NCBI GenBank assembly: GCA_913057685.1
Contig: CAJXOA010000012.1
Coordinates: 1-58,631 of the forward strand
Length of the DNA stretch: 58,631 nucleotides
Origin: an uncultured Trueperaceae bacterium
GTDB taxonomy: Bacteria; Deinococcota; Deinococci; Deinococcales; Trueperaceae
Reading direction: 5' to 3'
The notes beneath the pieces are model-generated. The model was not told the origin of the DNA. It did no database searches and worked only from the letters and a program-made list of their open reading frames with translations. A program made the position numbers and the translations under genes. Shown piece by piece: positions 45,000 to 58,631 of this stretch. The stretch's first letter is position 1; each line of letters opens with the position of its first letter.

Positions 45000-45977
45000 T
45001 CAGAGCAGGTCGGCGACCGCCTCGCGCTCCTCGAGCAACTCCGCCTCGCTGGCCTTCATCCGCGCCGCGACGTCGTCGCTCACCTCCAGCCCCTGCACGA
45101 CCTCGATGCGGCCGTCCGTGACGGTCACCGGGAAGGAGTAGACGATGCCCTCCGCGACGCCGTAGTCGCCGCGGCTGGGGATCGCCATGCTGGTCCAGTC
45201 CCCCTCCGGCGTGCCGTGGATCCAATCGCGCACGTGGTCGATCGCCGCGGCGGCGGCGGACGCCGCGCTCGACGCGCCGCGCGCCTCGATGATCGCCGCG
45301 CCGCGCTTCTGCACCGTGGGGACGAACACGTCGCGCGCCCACGCGGCGTCGACCCGCTGCGTCGCGGGCGCGCCGGCGACGGTCGCGTGCTCGAGGTCGG
45401 GCACCTGCGTGCTCGAGTGGTTGCCCCAGATGATCATCCGGCGCACGTCGGCGACCGCGGCGCCCGCCTGCTGCGCCACCTGGCTGAGCGCCCGGTTGTG
45501 GTCCAACCGGGTCATCGCGGTGAAGTTCTCCGGCGGCAGGCTGGGGGCGTTGCGCATGGCGATCAACGCGTTCGTGTTCGCGGGGTTGCCGACCACGAGG
45601 ACCTTGACGTCGCGCGAGGCGACCTCGTCGAGGGCGGCGCCCTGGGCGGTGAAGATCGCCCCGTTCGCCTCCAGCAGGTCGCTGCGCTCCATGCCGGGCC
45701 CGCGCGGGCGGCTCCCGACCAGCAGCGCCACGTCGGCGCCGGCGAACGCCTCGCGGGGGTCGCTGCTCGCGCTCACGCTGCTCAGCAGCGGGAAGGCGCC
45801 GTCGGCGAGCTCCATCTTCACGCCCTCGACCGCGTCCATCGCGCCGGGGATCTCGAGGAGTTGCAGCGCCACCGGCTGGTCGGGGCCGGCGAGGTCGCCG
45901 GCGGCGATCCGGAAGAGCAGGGCGTAGCCGATCTGGCCGGCCGCACCGGTCACTGCGACGCGCATCGGTTCCTTCAT
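45000..45977 (-). CDS. mdh: malate dehydrogenase
   Basis: 325 residues. It interconverts malate and oxaloacetate with NAD in the TCA cycle. Seen: [19 protein letters not shown] (cofactor), the substrate arginines in [43 protein letters not shown] with catalytic Asp/Arg, and catalytic His in [13 protein letters not shown]. This is the cytosolic-type MDH also found in Thermus. AGGAGGCGAC directly precedes the ATG at 45977. Single gene between parS/parB and fur. Confidence 0.96.
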   Translation of the reverse strand: MKEPMRVAVTGAAGQIGYALLFRIAAGDLAGPDQPVALQLLEIPGAMDAVEGVKMELADGAFPLLSSVSASSDPREAFAGADVALLVGSRPRGPGMERSDLLEANGAIFTAQGAALDEVASRDVKVLVVGNPANTNALIAMRNAPSLPPENFTAMTRLDHNRALSQVAQQAGAAVADVRRMIIWGNHSSTQVPDLEHATVAGAPATQRVDAAWARDVFVPTVQKRGAAIIEARGASSAASAAAAAIDHVRDWIHGTPEGDWTSMAIPSRGDYGVAEGIVYSFPVTVTDGRIEVVQGLEVSDDVAARMKASEAELLEEREAVADLL

Positions 45978-46103
45978 GTCGCCTCCTGGGGTCCGCGCGG
46001 GGCGGACGGGGGGATTCGGGGGTCGCGCACGCGCGGCGTGCACGGCCTTCGGGCCGGCGCAGCGTACCACCCGGCGACCCCCCGCCGGCGTGCCGGCGGC
46101 GGG

Positions 46104-46119
46104 TGTTTCACGTGAAACA
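46104..46119. other. parS: parS site 1 (centromere)
   Basis: Exact match to the parS consensus TGTTTCACGTGAAACA, a 16-base palindrome, 9 bases downstream of parB and upstream of mdh. ParB loads here and spreads, and ParA then segregates the origin region. Confidence 0.97.
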
Positions 46120-46128
46120 CGCGGCGGG

Positions 46129-46947
46129 TCAGGCCTGGTAGCCGAGGCGTTCGAGCAGGTGCTCGAGTTCGTCGCGGGAGCGGAAGTGCAGCTCGATGCG
46201 GCCCTTGCGCCCGCCCTGCACCTTCACCTTCGTGCCGAGGTGGCGGGCCAGGTCCTCCTCGAGCGCCGCGTAGCGGCCGTCCGACGCCGATCGCGTCGAC
46301 GGCTCCGCCGGCGCGCGCAACGCCTCCGCCTGACGGACGTTCAGCCCCCGGCGCAGGATCTGCTCGAGCGCCCAGCCGCGCTGCGCCTCCGGCTGCGCGA
46401 GGATCGCGCGGGCGTGCCCCGCGGAGATCCGCCCCGCGTCGAGCGCCGCGCGCGCCGCCTCGGGGAGCGCCAGCAGCCGCAGGGCGTTGGCGACCGCGCT
46501 GCGGCTCTTCCCCACGGCCTCGGCGACCGCGGCCTGGTCCATCCCGAACGCCTGCAGGCGCTCGTACGCCTGCGCCTCCTCGAGCGGGCTCAGGTCCTCG
46601 CGCTGCAGGTTCTCGGTGATCGCCACCTCGAGGGTCGTGCGGTCGTCGAGCTCGCGCACGACCACCGGTACCGACGTCAGCCCCGCCCGCGTCGCGGCGC
46701 GGTAGCGCCGTTCCCCGGCCACGATCTCGTAGCCGTCCTCGACCGGACGGACCAACAGCGGTTGCAGCACGCCCTGCGCGGCAACCGACGCGGCGAGCTC
46801 CGCGACGGCCGCCTCGTCGAGGCGGGCCCGCGGCTGGTACGGCGACGGCGTCAGCCGCTCGAGCGGCACCTGCTTCGCGCCGCCCTCCTCGCCCTTGGGC
46901 AGCAGCGCGTCGAGGCCCCGCCCCAACCCCCTAGCCTTGGCGGACAC
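46129..46947 (-). CDS. parB: chromosome partitioning protein ParB
   Basis: 272 residues. Seen: N-terminal ParA-activating segment ([16 protein letters not shown]), CTP-binding boxes [18 protein letters not shown] and [32 protein letters not shown], a helix-turn-helix (about 120-165, [20 protein letters not shown]) that reads parS, and a C-terminal dimer domain. GTG start lies inside the end of parA (17-base overlap). A parS site follows directly downstream. Confidence 0.97.
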   Translation of the reverse strand: MSAKARGLGRGLDALLPKGEEGGAKQVPLERLTPSPYQPRARLDEAAVAELAASVAAQGVLQPLLVRPVEDGYEIVAGERRYRAATRAGLTSVPVVVRELDDRTTLEVAITENLQREDLSPLEEAQAYERLQAFGMDQAAVAEAVGKSRSAVANALRLLALPEAARAALDAGRISAGHARAILAQPEAQRGWALEQILRRGLNVRQAEALRAPAEPSTRSASDGRYAALEEDLARHLGTKVKVQGGRKGRIELHFRSRDELEHLLERLGYQA

Positions 46948-47692
46948 GGCGGGTCACCTCCTCGGCGAGGGCGCGGTACGCCGCCGCGCCCTGCGATTCG
47001 GGGGCGTAGGCGAAGATCGGCGCGCCGTAGGAGGGCGCCTCCGCCAGCCGGACGTTGCGGGGAATCGTGATGTCGAAGACCTCGTCGCCGAAATGCTGCC
47101 GCACGTTCTCCTCCACTTGGCCGGACAGGCGCGTCCGGGCGTCGACCATCGTGAGCAGGATGCCGAGGATGCGCAGCTCCGGCTGGAGCGAACCCTGCAC
47201 CCGCCGCACCGTCTCCATCATCGCCGCGATCCCCTCGAGCGCGTAGTACTCCGCCTGCAGCGGCACGATCAGCGCGTCGCTCGCCACGAGCGCGTTGAGG
47301 GTCAACGCGCCGATCGACGGCGGCGCGTCGACGACCACGAAGTCGTAGGTGGGCCGCACCGCCAGGAGCACCTTGGCGAGCCGCCCCAGGTCCTCGCTCT
47401 CGGTGTCGAGCTCCACCGCCGCCCCCGCCAGGTCCGGGGCGGCCGGCAGGACCCACAGGTCGCCGTCCCCCTCCGCCTTCACCGCCGCGCGCCGCGCCGA
47501 GATCCGGCCGACGAGGACGTCGTAGACGTGGTGGTCCGGGTCCTCGATGCCGACGCCCGACGTGGCGTTCGCCTGGGGGTCGAGGTCGACCAACAACACC
47601 CGGCGGCGCTCGGCGAGCGCCGCGGCGAGGTTCACCGCGGTCGTGGTCTTGCCCACGCCCCCTTTTTGGTTGGTCACGCCTAGGACGGGCAC
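46931..47692 (-). CDS. parA: chromosome partitioning ATPase ParA
   Basis: 253 residues. Deviant Walker A motif [17 protein letters not shown] with the signature lysine, Walker A' [15 protein letters not shown], and Walker [21 protein letters not shown]. It binds DNA nonspecifically as an ATP dimer and moves ParB-parS complexes. GTG start lies one base from the rsmG stop, so rsmG-parA-parB form one operon with mnmG. Confidence 0.97.
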   Translation of the reverse strand: MPVLGVTNQKGGVGKTTTAVNLAAALAERRRVLLVDLDPQANATSGVGIEDPDHHVYDVLVGRISARRAAVKAEGDGDLWVLPAAPDLAGAAVELDTESEDLGRLAKVLLAVRPTYDFVVVDAPPSIGALTLNALVASDALIVPLQAEYYALEGIAAMMETVRRVQGSLQPELRILGILLTMVDARTRLSGQVEENVRQHFGDEVFDITIPRNVRLAEAPSYGAPIFAYAPESQGAAAYRALAEEVTRRVRQG

Positions 47693-48282
47693 GTCAGCCT
47701 CCGCCTCCCCGCACGCGCACGGCCCGGAGGATACCACGCGCCGGGAGCGGCCTCTCCGCCACCCCCTCGACGACCGCGCCCCCCTCCGCCGCGACCGCGG
47801 CGAGCGCGGCGACCTCGTCGCCGCCGTCGTCGCCCTTGCGCGCCAGCAGCACCGCATCCGGCGCCAACCGGTGGCGGACCAGGGCGTAGACGTCGGCGAA
47901 CGGCGCGACCGCCTGGGCGGTGACGAGGTCGACCGGTGGGCCCGCCGTCCGGCGCACGTCGGTGGGGACGACCTCGGCGTCGTCGGCGCCGACCGCCGCG
48001 AGGGCGAGGCGGAGGAACGTCGCCCGCTTCGCCCGCCGCTCGACCAGCTCGATCGGCAGCCCCTCGAACGACGCGGCGAGCACGACCCCCGGAAGGCCGA
48101 CGCCCGACCCGAGATCGAGCGCCCGGGTCGGGGCGGGGTCGAGGGCGTCGACGACGTCGGCGTAGGCCTCCGCGTCGGCCAGGTGGCGGCCCAGGTCGGC
48201 CACGCCCGCCGGGGACATCAGGTCCAGGGTGGCGTGGTAGCGCTCGATCTGCGCGCGGTACCGCGCGAGCGCGGCCGCGACG

Positions 48283-50106
<1,824 letters not shown>

Positions 50107-50234
50107 GCGGCGTCCCCTTCCTGCGCGACTGGATCGCGCGGCGCGGAGTATAGCGCGCCCCCGGCGGCGCCCGCCGCCGGACGGGCGACGCCGGCCCCCC
50201 GCCGGGGGCCGGCCGGAGGGCCGGGCCGATTTGC

Positions 50235-50240
50235 TAGAGT
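50235..50240 (+). promoter_or_regulatory. extended -10 box of dnaA
   Basis: TGC followed by TAGAGT, 53 bases before the dnaA ATG. No convincing -35 box. The gap between mnmG and dnaA (50107-50293) is otherwise GC-rich with a long CCGGCCCCCGGC-type inverted repeat near 50190-50215. Confidence 0.45.
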
Positions 50241-50293
50241 GCTCGTCCACCCGCGCCACGAGCGGACGTTCGTCGCGCGGCGAGGCCACCGCC

Positions 50294-51643
50294 ATGACCC
50301 AAGAGCACGCGATCTGGGACGACATTCTCGAGTACGTGCAGGGGGAGATCCCCAGCGTGGAGTTCCGCACCTGGTTCCAGCAGGTGCGGCCGCTCGGCGT
50401 GGAGAACGGCGCGTACATGATCGGGGTGCCGCACTCCTTCGCCCGCGACTGGCTCAAGACGCACTACACCCCGGTCCTCGAGACCGCGCTGCGCGACCTG
50501 GGCGCCCCCTCGCCCCGCGTCGGCTTCCAGGTGGTGGGCTTCGCGAAGAACGAACAGCCCGACATCTTCGCCGGCGGCGACGCGGCCCCGGCGGACGCCG
50601 CCGCGGCGCCGGCCCCGGCGAAACCGCGGGTGGCGCTCAACCCGAAGTACGTCTTCAGCAACTTCGTGGTGGGGCCGAACAACAACCTCGCGCACGCCGC
50701 CGCGCTCGCCACCGCGGAGTCGCCGGGAGAGGCGTACAACCCGTTGTTCCTGTACGGCGAGGCGGGCCTCGGCAAGACGCACCTCATGCACGCCGTCGGG
50801 CACGCCGTGCAGGGGCGCTACGACGGCCTCGAGGTGGCGTACGTCACGACCGAGTCGTTCACGAACGACCTGATCACCGCGATCCGCGAGGACCGCATGG
50901 TCGCCTTCCGCGATCGCTACCGCTCGATCGACATCCTCCTCGTCGACGACGTCCAGTTCATCGCCGGCAAGGAGCGGACGCAGGAGGAGTTCTTCCACAC
51001 CTTCAACGCGCTGTACGAGTCCGGCAAGCAGCTGATCGTCAGCTCCGACCGACCGCCGAAGGACATCCCCACGCTGGAGAACCGCCTGCGGAGCCGCTTC
51101 GAGTGGGGCCTCATCACCGACATCCAGGCTCCCGACCTCGAGACGCGCATCGCGATCCTGAAGATGAACGCGGAGTACCGCGGCGTGAAGGTGCCCGACG
51201 AGGTCGTCGACTTCATCGCGCGCCACGCGATCAGCAACATCCGCGAGCTCGAGGGCGCACTCGTGCGCGTCATCGTCTACGCCAGCATGAACGGCGTCGC
51301 GATGTCGCGCGAGGTCGCCGCCGAGGCGCTGTCCGACGTCTTCGAGGCGAGCGACCCGACGCCGACCATGAAGGACGTCCTCCGCCTCACCGCCGAACGG
51401 TTCGGGGTGGAGGTCGCCGACCTCACCGGCAAGGGCCGCCGCCAGGAGTTGGTGACCCCGCGGCAGGTCGCGATGTACCTCATCCGCGAGCACACGCAGC
51501 ACTCGCTCCCGGAGATCGGGGCGTTCTTCGGGGGACGGGACCACTCCACCGTCCTCTACGCGGTCAAGAAGGTGCAGGACCGCCTCGACGCCGAACCGGA
51601 CCTACGCAAGGCCACCGACGACGTCCGCGCGAAGCTGGTCTGA
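50294..51643 (+). CDS. dnaA: chromosomal replication initiator DnaA
   Basis: 449 residues. Four domains: N-terminal DnaB/partner domain (1-80), a short Ala/Pro linker (98-112), AAA+ core with Walker [16 protein letters not shown] and Walker [21 protein letters not shown], and DNA-binding domain IV with [20 protein letters not shown] and the signature [15 protein letters not shown]. It melts oriC, which lies directly downstream. ATG at 50294; GAGGCCACC provides a weak ribosome site. Confidence 0.98.
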   Translation: MTQEHAIWDDILEYVQGEIPSVEFRTWFQQVRPLGVENGAYMIGVPHSFARDWLKTHYTPVLETALRDLGAPSPRVGFQVVGFAKNEQPDIFAGGDAAPADAAAAPAPAKPRVALNPKYVFSNFVVGPNNNLAHAAALATAESPGEAYNPLFLYGEAGLGKTHLMHAVGHAVQGRYDGLEVAYVTTESFTNDLITAIREDRMVAFRDRYRSIDILLVDDVQFIAGKERTQEEFFHTFNALYESGKQLIVSSDRPPKDIPTLENRLRSRFEWGLITDIQAPDLETRIAILKMNAEYRGVKVPDEVVDFIARHAISNIRELEGALVRVIVYASMNGVAMSREVAAEALSDVFEASDPTPTMKDVLRLTAERFGVEVADLTGKGRRQELVTPRQVAMYLIREHTQHSLPEIGAFFGGRDHSTVLYAVKKVQDRLDAEPDLRKATDDVRAKLV

Positions 51644-52370
51644 AGGGTCGGCGGCGCGCCGCTCCCCGGTCTCGCCCACGTCCCGCCCACGTCTCCGCCC
51701 ACGTCTCGTCCGTGTCCTACGGACGTCCCGCCCACGCGTTCTCCACAGCAGGTAACGGGTTCTCCACAGTCGCCGTCCGCCGATCGGGCCGCGCGGTGCG
51801 CGATGCCGCGCGGCACGGCGTTCGTGGGGCCGACGGCCCGGTTCCGACCTTTCGACGCGTCGCCACCACTTCCGGAATCTACGTCCCTCACGGCGTTCCC
51901 GCCCGCCCTGTGGAACGACCTGTGGAGGAGCTGTGGAGAAGGTGTGGAGGTGCCTGTCGACATCGCGGCGGGTCGAGGGGGTGTGAATTCGTGTGCACAA
52001 CTCCGGCGGTTGTCCACAGCGTCGCGCCGGTTCTCCTCACCGCTCTCCCCAAGCCGTCTGCCGCCCTCGACGGCCTCATGTGGGATTTTCCACACGGTCC
52101 ACAGGCCCTACGACGGTAGAGAGATTCTCTTCGTTCGAAAAAGGGTCCCGCCGAACCCCTCGCCCGACCCAGGGTCGGACCCCAGGGCCTGCACCCGACC
52201 TGGGACAGGACCGGAAACCACGTGCGCGGGCACAAGCGCGCGAACGAGGGTTCATCGATCCATTCCCCCGACGGTCATCCCGGATCGCTCGCGCCACCCA
52301 CCGTGGCCGACCCGAAGGACCCCCGCGATGCGATACGATTCGGCAACCTAATGTACGGGGAGACGTCCAC
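51644..52370. other. oriC: replication origin (oriC) with DnaA boxes
   Basis: 727 bases between dnaA and dnaN. DnaA-box-like nonamers: TTCTCCACA at 51739 and 51760; CGTTCCACA, TCCTCCACA, TTCTCCACA and ACCTCCACA on the minus strand at 51909, 51921, 51932 and 51943 (spacings 11-12); TTGTCCACA at 52010; TTTTCCACA at 52086; CGGTCCACA at 52095. Left of them are four CGCCCACG words (51673, 51684, 51696, 51729). The most A/T-rich part (about 52114-52146, with GAGATTCTCTTCGTTCG) is a likely unwinding element. Divergent gene orientation on the two sides fits bidirectional replication. Confidence 0.92.
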
Positions 52371-53459
52371 ATGAACGTCCAAGTCGCCACCAAACGCCTC
52401 GCCGATGCGTTGAACCACGTCGAACGCATCGTGCCGACCCGCAACGCCACGCCGGGCACGAACCTGCTGCGCATCGACCTCACGCCCGAATCTCTGGTGT
52501 TGAGCGGAACGAACCTCGACCTCGACGTCGAGGCGACCCTCCCCGCCGACGTCCGCGGCGAGGGCACCTACGCCCTCCCGGCGCACGTCTTCGCGCAGGT
52601 CGTCCGCGCGGTCCCCGGCGACGAGGTCACCCTGGAGGCCACCGACGGCGAACTGTCGGTCACCAGCGGAGACTTCGCGACGCGCCTCCAGCTCGTCGAT
52701 CCCGACAACGCCCCCCGCCCCACCTTCCCCGACGTCTACGCCGGCACCCTCCCCGCCAAGGCGTTCGCGACCGCCCTCGGGCGCGTCCGCTACGCCGCCG
52801 CCGTCGCCGAGTACCAGGCGATCTTCCGCGGCGTGAAGATGGAGCTCGGGGACGCCACGGTCCGCGCCATCGCCACCGACGGCTTCCGCCTCGCCTACGC
52901 CGACGTCCCCGAATCGAGCGGGCTCGAGGGCGAACCGATCGTGCCGGCCCGCAGCGTCGACGAACTCGTGAAGGTCCTGGGCGACGGCGACGTCGACATC
53001 GCCGTCGACGACGGCCAGTTCGCGATCCGAACCGATTCGGTCCGCATGAGCGCGAAACTCATGGAAGGCACCTTCCCCGACTACAAGCGCGTCATTCCCG
53101 ACGCCTTCCCGATCACCCTCACCCTCGAGGCGTCCGCCCTGCGCGACGCGGTCCACCGCGTCGCGGTGATGGCGGACAAGACCGCCAACAACCGCGTCGA
53201 CCTGTTCGTCAAGGACGGCACCCTGCAGATCACCGCCGAGGGCGCCTACGGCCGCGCCCAGGAGGCGCTCGCCGTCGAACAGACCGGCAGCGACCCGGAG
53301 ATGGCGCTCGCCTACAACGCCAAGTACCTCACCGACGCCCTCGCGCCCCTCGACGGGGCGCTCCGCCTGGACCTGTCCGGCGCCACCAGCCCCAGCGTCC
53401 TGAGCGACCCGAGCGACGCGACGTACCTGGCGATGGTCGTCCCCCTGCGCACCGGCTGA
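52371..53459 (+). CDS. dnaN: DNA polymerase III beta sliding clamp
   Basis: 362 residues, normal length. Three similar clamp domains can be followed: MNVQVATKRLADALNHVERI, YAAAVAEYQAIFRGVKMELG with ATDGFRLAYADVP, and the C-terminal end SDPSDATYLAMVVPLRTG, which carries the family's MP(M/V/L)R-like terminus. It tethers the replicative polymerase. GGGGAGA precedes the ATG. Its leader overlaps the right edge of oriC. Confidence 0.97.
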   Translation: MNVQVATKRLADALNHVERIVPTRNATPGTNLLRIDLTPESLVLSGTNLDLDVEATLPADVRGEGTYALPAHVFAQVVRAVPGDEVTLEATDGELSVTSGDFATRLQLVDPDNAPRPTFPDVYAGTLPAKAFATALGRVRYAAAVAEYQAIFRGVKMELGDATVRAIATDGFRLAYADVPESSGLEGEPIVPARSVDELVKVLGDGDVDIAVDDGQFAIRTDSVRMSAKLMEGTFPDYKRVIPDAFPITLTLEASALRDAVHRVAVMADKTANNRVDLFVKDGTLQITAEGAYGRAQEALAVEQTGSDPEMALAYNAKYLTDALAPLDGALRLDLSGATSPSVLSDPSDATYLAMVVPLRTG

Positions 53460-53502
53460 CCCCAGCCGGCCCGTATGTCGGTCCCTCCGCCCGACGCGGC
53501 GG

Positions 53503-53508
53503 TAGGAT
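53503..53508 (+). promoter_or_regulatory. -10 box upstream of eno
   Basis: TAGGAT preceded by GG, about 131 bases before the eno ATG. It indicates a leadered transcript for the eno-pyk operon. Confidence 0.4.
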
Positions 53509-53510
53509 GA

Positions 53511-56338
<2,828 letters not shown>

Positions 56339-56379
56339 GTCGTTCCCTCCGGCCGACGGCCCGAGGGACCCACGAACAC

Positions 56380-56420
56380 GGCGCGCGGACCGACCGGCCG
56401 AAGGCCGGGGTCCGCGCGCC
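56380..56420. terminator. bidirectional hairpin between pyk and rplI
   Basis: An 11-base-pair outer stem plus a 6-base-pair inner stem closed by a GAA loop, placed 41 bases after pyk and 21 bases after the convergent rplI. Confidence 0.7.
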
Positions 56421-56441
56421 GCGCGGGGCGAGAAGCGACGT

Positions 56442-56888
56442 TCAGGCGTCCGCGACGACCACGACCTTGAGGTCGATGTCGACCTCGGGGTGCGGCCGGT
56501 AGGGCACCTCGTACTCGCCGACCGTCTTGATCGGCTCCACGAGCTCGATCTTGCGGCGATCGACCTCGACGTCGTACGCCGTCTTCAGCGCGTCGGCGAT
56601 GTCCTTGTTGCCGACCGAGCCGTAGATGCGTTCCTCGCCGGCCTTGACGCGGATCTCGACCGCGGCGTCGACCAGCATCTCCTTCAGGCGCTCGGCGTCC
56701 GCCTTGCGTTCCGCCAGTTGGCGGGCGCGCTGCGCCAGCCGCGCCTGGAGCTCCGCGCGGTTCGAGTTCGTCGCGGGCAACGCCAGGCCCTGCGGCACCA
56801 GCCAGTTGCGGGCGTAGCCGGGCTTGACGGTGACGACGTCCCCGGCCTCGCCGAGGTTCGTCACCGGCTCCAGCAGGATCACGTTCAC
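56442..56888 (-). CDS. rplI: 50S ribosomal protein L9
   Basis: 148 residues. N-terminal rRNA-binding domain with the L9 signature GEAGDVVTVKPGYARNWLVP, the long central helix (about 40-75, NRAELQARLAQRARQLAERK), and the C-terminal domain (GSVGNKDIADALKTAYDVEV, RRKIELVEPIKTVGEYEVPY). GTG start overlaps the rpsR stop by 4 bases. Last gene of the rpsF-ssb-rpsR-rplI operon. Confidence 0.97.
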   Translation of the reverse strand: MNVILLEPVTNLGEAGDVVTVKPGYARNWLVPQGLALPATNSNRAELQARLAQRARQLAERKADAERLKEMLVDAAVEIRVKAGEERIYGSVGNKDIADALKTAYDVEVDRRKIELVEPIKTVGEYEVPYRPHPEVDIDLKVVVVADA

Positions 56889-57160
56889 TTGCGCACCAAC
56901 TTCTCGCTGATCGGCACCAACGCCAGCATGCGGGCGCGCTTCACCGTCGTCGCCAGGCGACGCTGGTGCTTCGCGCACACGCCCGTCCGCCGGCGCGGCA
57001 GGATCTTGGCGGTATCGCTGATGAATCGCTTGACCATCCGCGTGTCGTGGTACGCGGTGATCTCGAGCTCACCCGTGCAGAACGGGCATACCTTGGGTCT
57101 GCGGCCGCGGCGGCCGCCTCCGCGGCCGCGGCGGGAGCCGCCTCTCGCTTCGCGTGGCAT
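56885..57160 (-). CDS. rpsR: 30S ribosomal protein S18
   Basis: 91 residues. Basic Gly/Arg-rich N-terminus, then KVCPFCTGELEITAYHDTRM and the core FISDTAKILPRRRTGVCAKH followed by QRRLATTVKRARMLALVP. The CxxC and C-x-x-H residues keep the zinc-binding form of S18. S18 pairs with S6 in the 30S platform. ATG overlaps the ssb stop by one base (ATGA). Confidence 0.97.
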   Translation of the reverse strand: MPREARGGSRRGRGGGRRGRRPKVCPFCTGELEITAYHDTRMVKRFISDTAKILPRRRTGVCAKHQRRLATTVKRARMLALVPISEKLVRK

Positions 57161-58014
57161 CAGAAGGGCAAATCCTCCTCAGGTGGAAATTCGTCGTCGA
57201 TGTCGAGCCGGCCACCCTCATTCGCCTGGGCGCCGCGGGCGTCGCCCCCCGAGTCGGGGGTCGGCGACGGTCCGCGGCGGGTCCCGGATCCACCACCTCC
57301 GGGACCGCGGGTGAGGAACTCCACGCGCGACCCTTCGATCCGCGTCGTGAAGCGCCGGTTTCCGTCACGGTCCGTCCACGAGTCGTTCACCAGGCGGCCC
57401 ACCGCGTACACGGGAGCCCCCTTGGCGAGGTCGGCACACCCCTCGGCGAGTTCGCGCCAGACGTTGACGTCCACGTAGTGGGTCCGTTCCTGGTCTTCGC
57501 CTTTGCGGTCGCGGTAGCGCTCGTTGACCGCCACGCTGAATCGCGTGACCGCCGCGCCCGAGGGCGTGTAGCGCAACTCCGCGTCGCGGGTGAGGTTGCC
57601 GATGATCGAGACCTCGTTGAGGGCGTCGCGCAGGCGCTGTTGGCCGCGGGCGTCGGAGACGGTCGTCTCCCCCCGCCGCGGGCCGAACGTCAGCCCCTCC
57701 ACGCGCGTCGCCACGACGTCGAGCGCCGAGCGTTTCTGGCCCTCCTGGCTCTCCCAGGAGCGGTAGTCCAGCCGGCCCTCGACGAACACGGGGTCGCCTG
57801 CGTGAAGTTGATCGGCGAGCATCTCGGCCTGGTTCCCGAACACCGTCGCCCGGTGGTACCAGGCCAACTCGCGTTCCTTGCCGTCGTCGCCGATCACGTG
57901 GTCGTTGCCGGCCAGGTTCAGCTCGAGGATCGCCAACCCACCCGGGGTGTAGCGCATCTCCGGCTCCTGCACCAGCGTTCCGGCCATCATCACGTGGTTC
58001 AGTCCTCGTGCCAT
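57160..58014 (-). CDS. ssb: single-stranded DNA-binding protein with two OB folds
   Basis: 284 residues, about 100 longer than most bacterial SSBs. Two OB folds: residues about 1-112 (LNHVMMAGTLVQEPEMRYTP ... VFVEGRLDYRSWESQEG) and about 128-235 (LNEVSIIGNLTRDAELRYTP ... YAVGRLVNDSWTDRDGNRR). It is therefore expected to work as a dimer instead of a tetramer, as in Deinococcus and Thermus. A flexible Gly/Ser/Pro linker leads to the acidic partner-binding tip DDEFPPEEDLPF. In the standard place between rpsF and rpsR. Confidence 0.97.
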   Translation of the reverse strand: MARGLNHVMMAGTLVQEPEMRYTPGGLAILELNLAGNDHVIGDDGKERELAWYHRATVFGNQAEMLADQLHAGDPVFVEGRLDYRSWESQEGQKRSALDVVATRVEGLTFGPRRGETTVSDARGQQRLRDALNEVSIIGNLTRDAELRYTPSGAAVTRFSVAVNERYRDRKGEDQERTHYVDVNVWRELAEGCADLAKGAPVYAVGRLVNDSWTDRDGNRRFTTRIEGSRVEFLTRGPGGGGSGTRRGPSPTPDSGGDARGAQANEGGRLDIDDEFPPEEDLPF

Positions 58015-58078
58015 GGTCTCCTCGTTCGAACCGTTCGTTCGAGGCGTCGGCGGCCTCCGCCGACGCGTCCGAATCGCC

Positions 58079-58432
58079 TCAGTCGGCCGCGGTGGCGGCT
58101 TCGCTCGGCGTCTCGGTCTTCTTCAGCGTGCGCCATTCGGGGCGGTCGCGGACGACCAGGACCCGCATGACGTTGTCGCGCTGCCGGAGCGACCCCTCGA
58201 TGCTCTTGGGGGTCTCCAGCGGGAGCGACACCTTGTAGATCAGGTAGTACCCCTCGTTGAGTTTCCGGATCGGGTAGGCCAGCCGCTGCGTGCCCCACTC
58301 GTCCAACTCCACGACCTCACCCTCCGCCTTGTCGAGCTGGGCTTGGATCGCGTCCTTCTCCGTCTGAAGCTGCGCGTCGGACAGCCCCGGCGTCAGGATC
58401 ACGTTGAGGTCGTACTTCGCGGTCTTCGTCAT
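58079..58432 (-). CDS. rpsF: 30S ribosomal protein S6
   Basis: 117 residues. Seen: YDLNVILTPGLSDAQLQTEK, the central WGTQRLAYPIRKLNEGYYLI and MRVLVVRDRPEW. It forms the S6-S18 heterodimer. GGGAGGTGA just upstream of the ATG is a strong ribosome binding site. First gene of the operon; the following ssb starts 64 bases later. Confidence 0.97.
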   Translation of the reverse strand: MTKTAKYDLNVILTPGLSDAQLQTEKDAIQAQLDKAEGEVVELDEWGTQRLAYPIRKLNEGYYLIYKVSLPLETPKSIEGSLRQRDNVMRVLVVRDRPEWRTLKKTETPSEAATAAD

Positions 58433-58631
58433 GTCTCACCTCCCTTCGGTGCTGCGTCGCCCGTCCCGGCGTGCCGGGGCACGACGGACATCGCCGTCAG
58501 GGACGTCGTTCCCTGGCGGGGGCGGCCGCGCGGACGCGGCAAGTGCGCACCCTACCACGAAACCCGCGTCCAGGACACGCCTTCCCCGCCCACGCGCGGG
58601 GGCGGGAGGCTCGTCCGCCACCGCGCCGCCC
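58433..58631 (-). promoter_or_regulatory. promoter and structured leader of the rpsF operon
   Basis: On the minus strand TAGGGT (complement of 58549-58554), preceded by TGG, is a likely extended -10 box, giving a leader of about 110 bases. The leader can fold a small hairpin at 58498-58515 and a compact structure at about 58456-58485 with a CCCGG/CCGGG stem inside a GTCG/CGAC stem. Many bacteria regulate this operon through an S6-S18-binding leader RNA; this one is only a candidate. No gene is seen to the window edge. Confidence 0.4.

Overview
The window reads as a chromosomal segment around the replication origin of a very GC-rich, diderm bacterium, most likely a member of the Deinococcota (Truepera-like). 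This is inferred from four things: the single-strand-binding protein carries two OB folds in one chain, a Deinococcus-Thermus hallmark; many genes start 5-7 bases after a TAnnnT -10 box (leaderless transcription, common in Deinococcus); there are outer-membrane features (a C-terminal beta-barrel ending in Phe, Lpt-like proteins) with no sign of a proteobacterial context; and dnaA, oriC and dnaN are present. No species can be named from the sequence alone.

Layout. Positions 1-3.6 kb: biotin ligase diverging from a glycoside hydrolase/epimerase pair, then a small membrane protein. 3.8-4.5 kb: a VapBC-type toxin-antitoxin pair whose toxin has lost catalytic residues. 4.6-9.8 kb: an RCC1-propeller lipoprotein, a DUF2207-type membrane protein and a Yip1-like protein. 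9.9-16.2 kb: katG, a D-lactate dehydrogenase-like enzyme, a HAD-fold protein lacking its nucleophile, a six-helix membrane protein and asparagine synthetase. 16.6-26.3 kb: a tightly overlapping ten-gene catabolic operon (CUT1 ABC importer without its ATPase, two NTF2/SnoaL proteins, cupin, HisD-like dehydrogenase, SDR, alpha/beta hydrolase, HpaI-type aldolase). It looks like uptake and oxidative breakdown of an unidentified carbohydrate-like compound and is the best candidate here for an undescribed pathway.

26.5-33.4 kb is an accessory-looking stretch: a RelBE-like toxin-antitoxin pair with softer codon use, tRNA-Ile2(CAU), and a 1,640-residue secreted protein with cadherin-like repeats, tandem Calx-beta domains, an OmpA-like domain and an autotransporter-type barrel, followed by about 830 bases without a convincing gene. 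The stretches 26960-27247 and 27324-27614 hold only hairpins beside the tRNA.

33.4-45.9 kb is housekeeping and envelope: a bacterial aeRF1-type protein with a phosphoribosyltransferase, greA-lptC-like-lptA-like-lptA-like, Hsp20, miaA, dnaJ, a CorC/HlyC-type CBS membrane protein, a COG3375 acetyltransferase, a fasciclin-domain protein, an EmrE-type SMR pump, a Fur-family regulator and malate dehydrogenase. 46.1-58.6 kb is the origin core: parS, parB, parA, rsmG, mnmG (leftward), dnaA, oriC with several DnaA boxes, dnaN, eno, pyk (rightward), then the leftward rpsF-ssb-rpsR-rplI operon. Two parS sites were found. One sits between mdh and parB, and the other lies inside the 32-base overlap of mnmG and rsmG, so it is read in two frames.

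Genes are densely packed: many neighbours overlap by 4 bases (ATGA/GTGA), and several convergent pairs share or overlap stop codons. No insertion sequence, prophage, rRNA or CRISPR array was seen.
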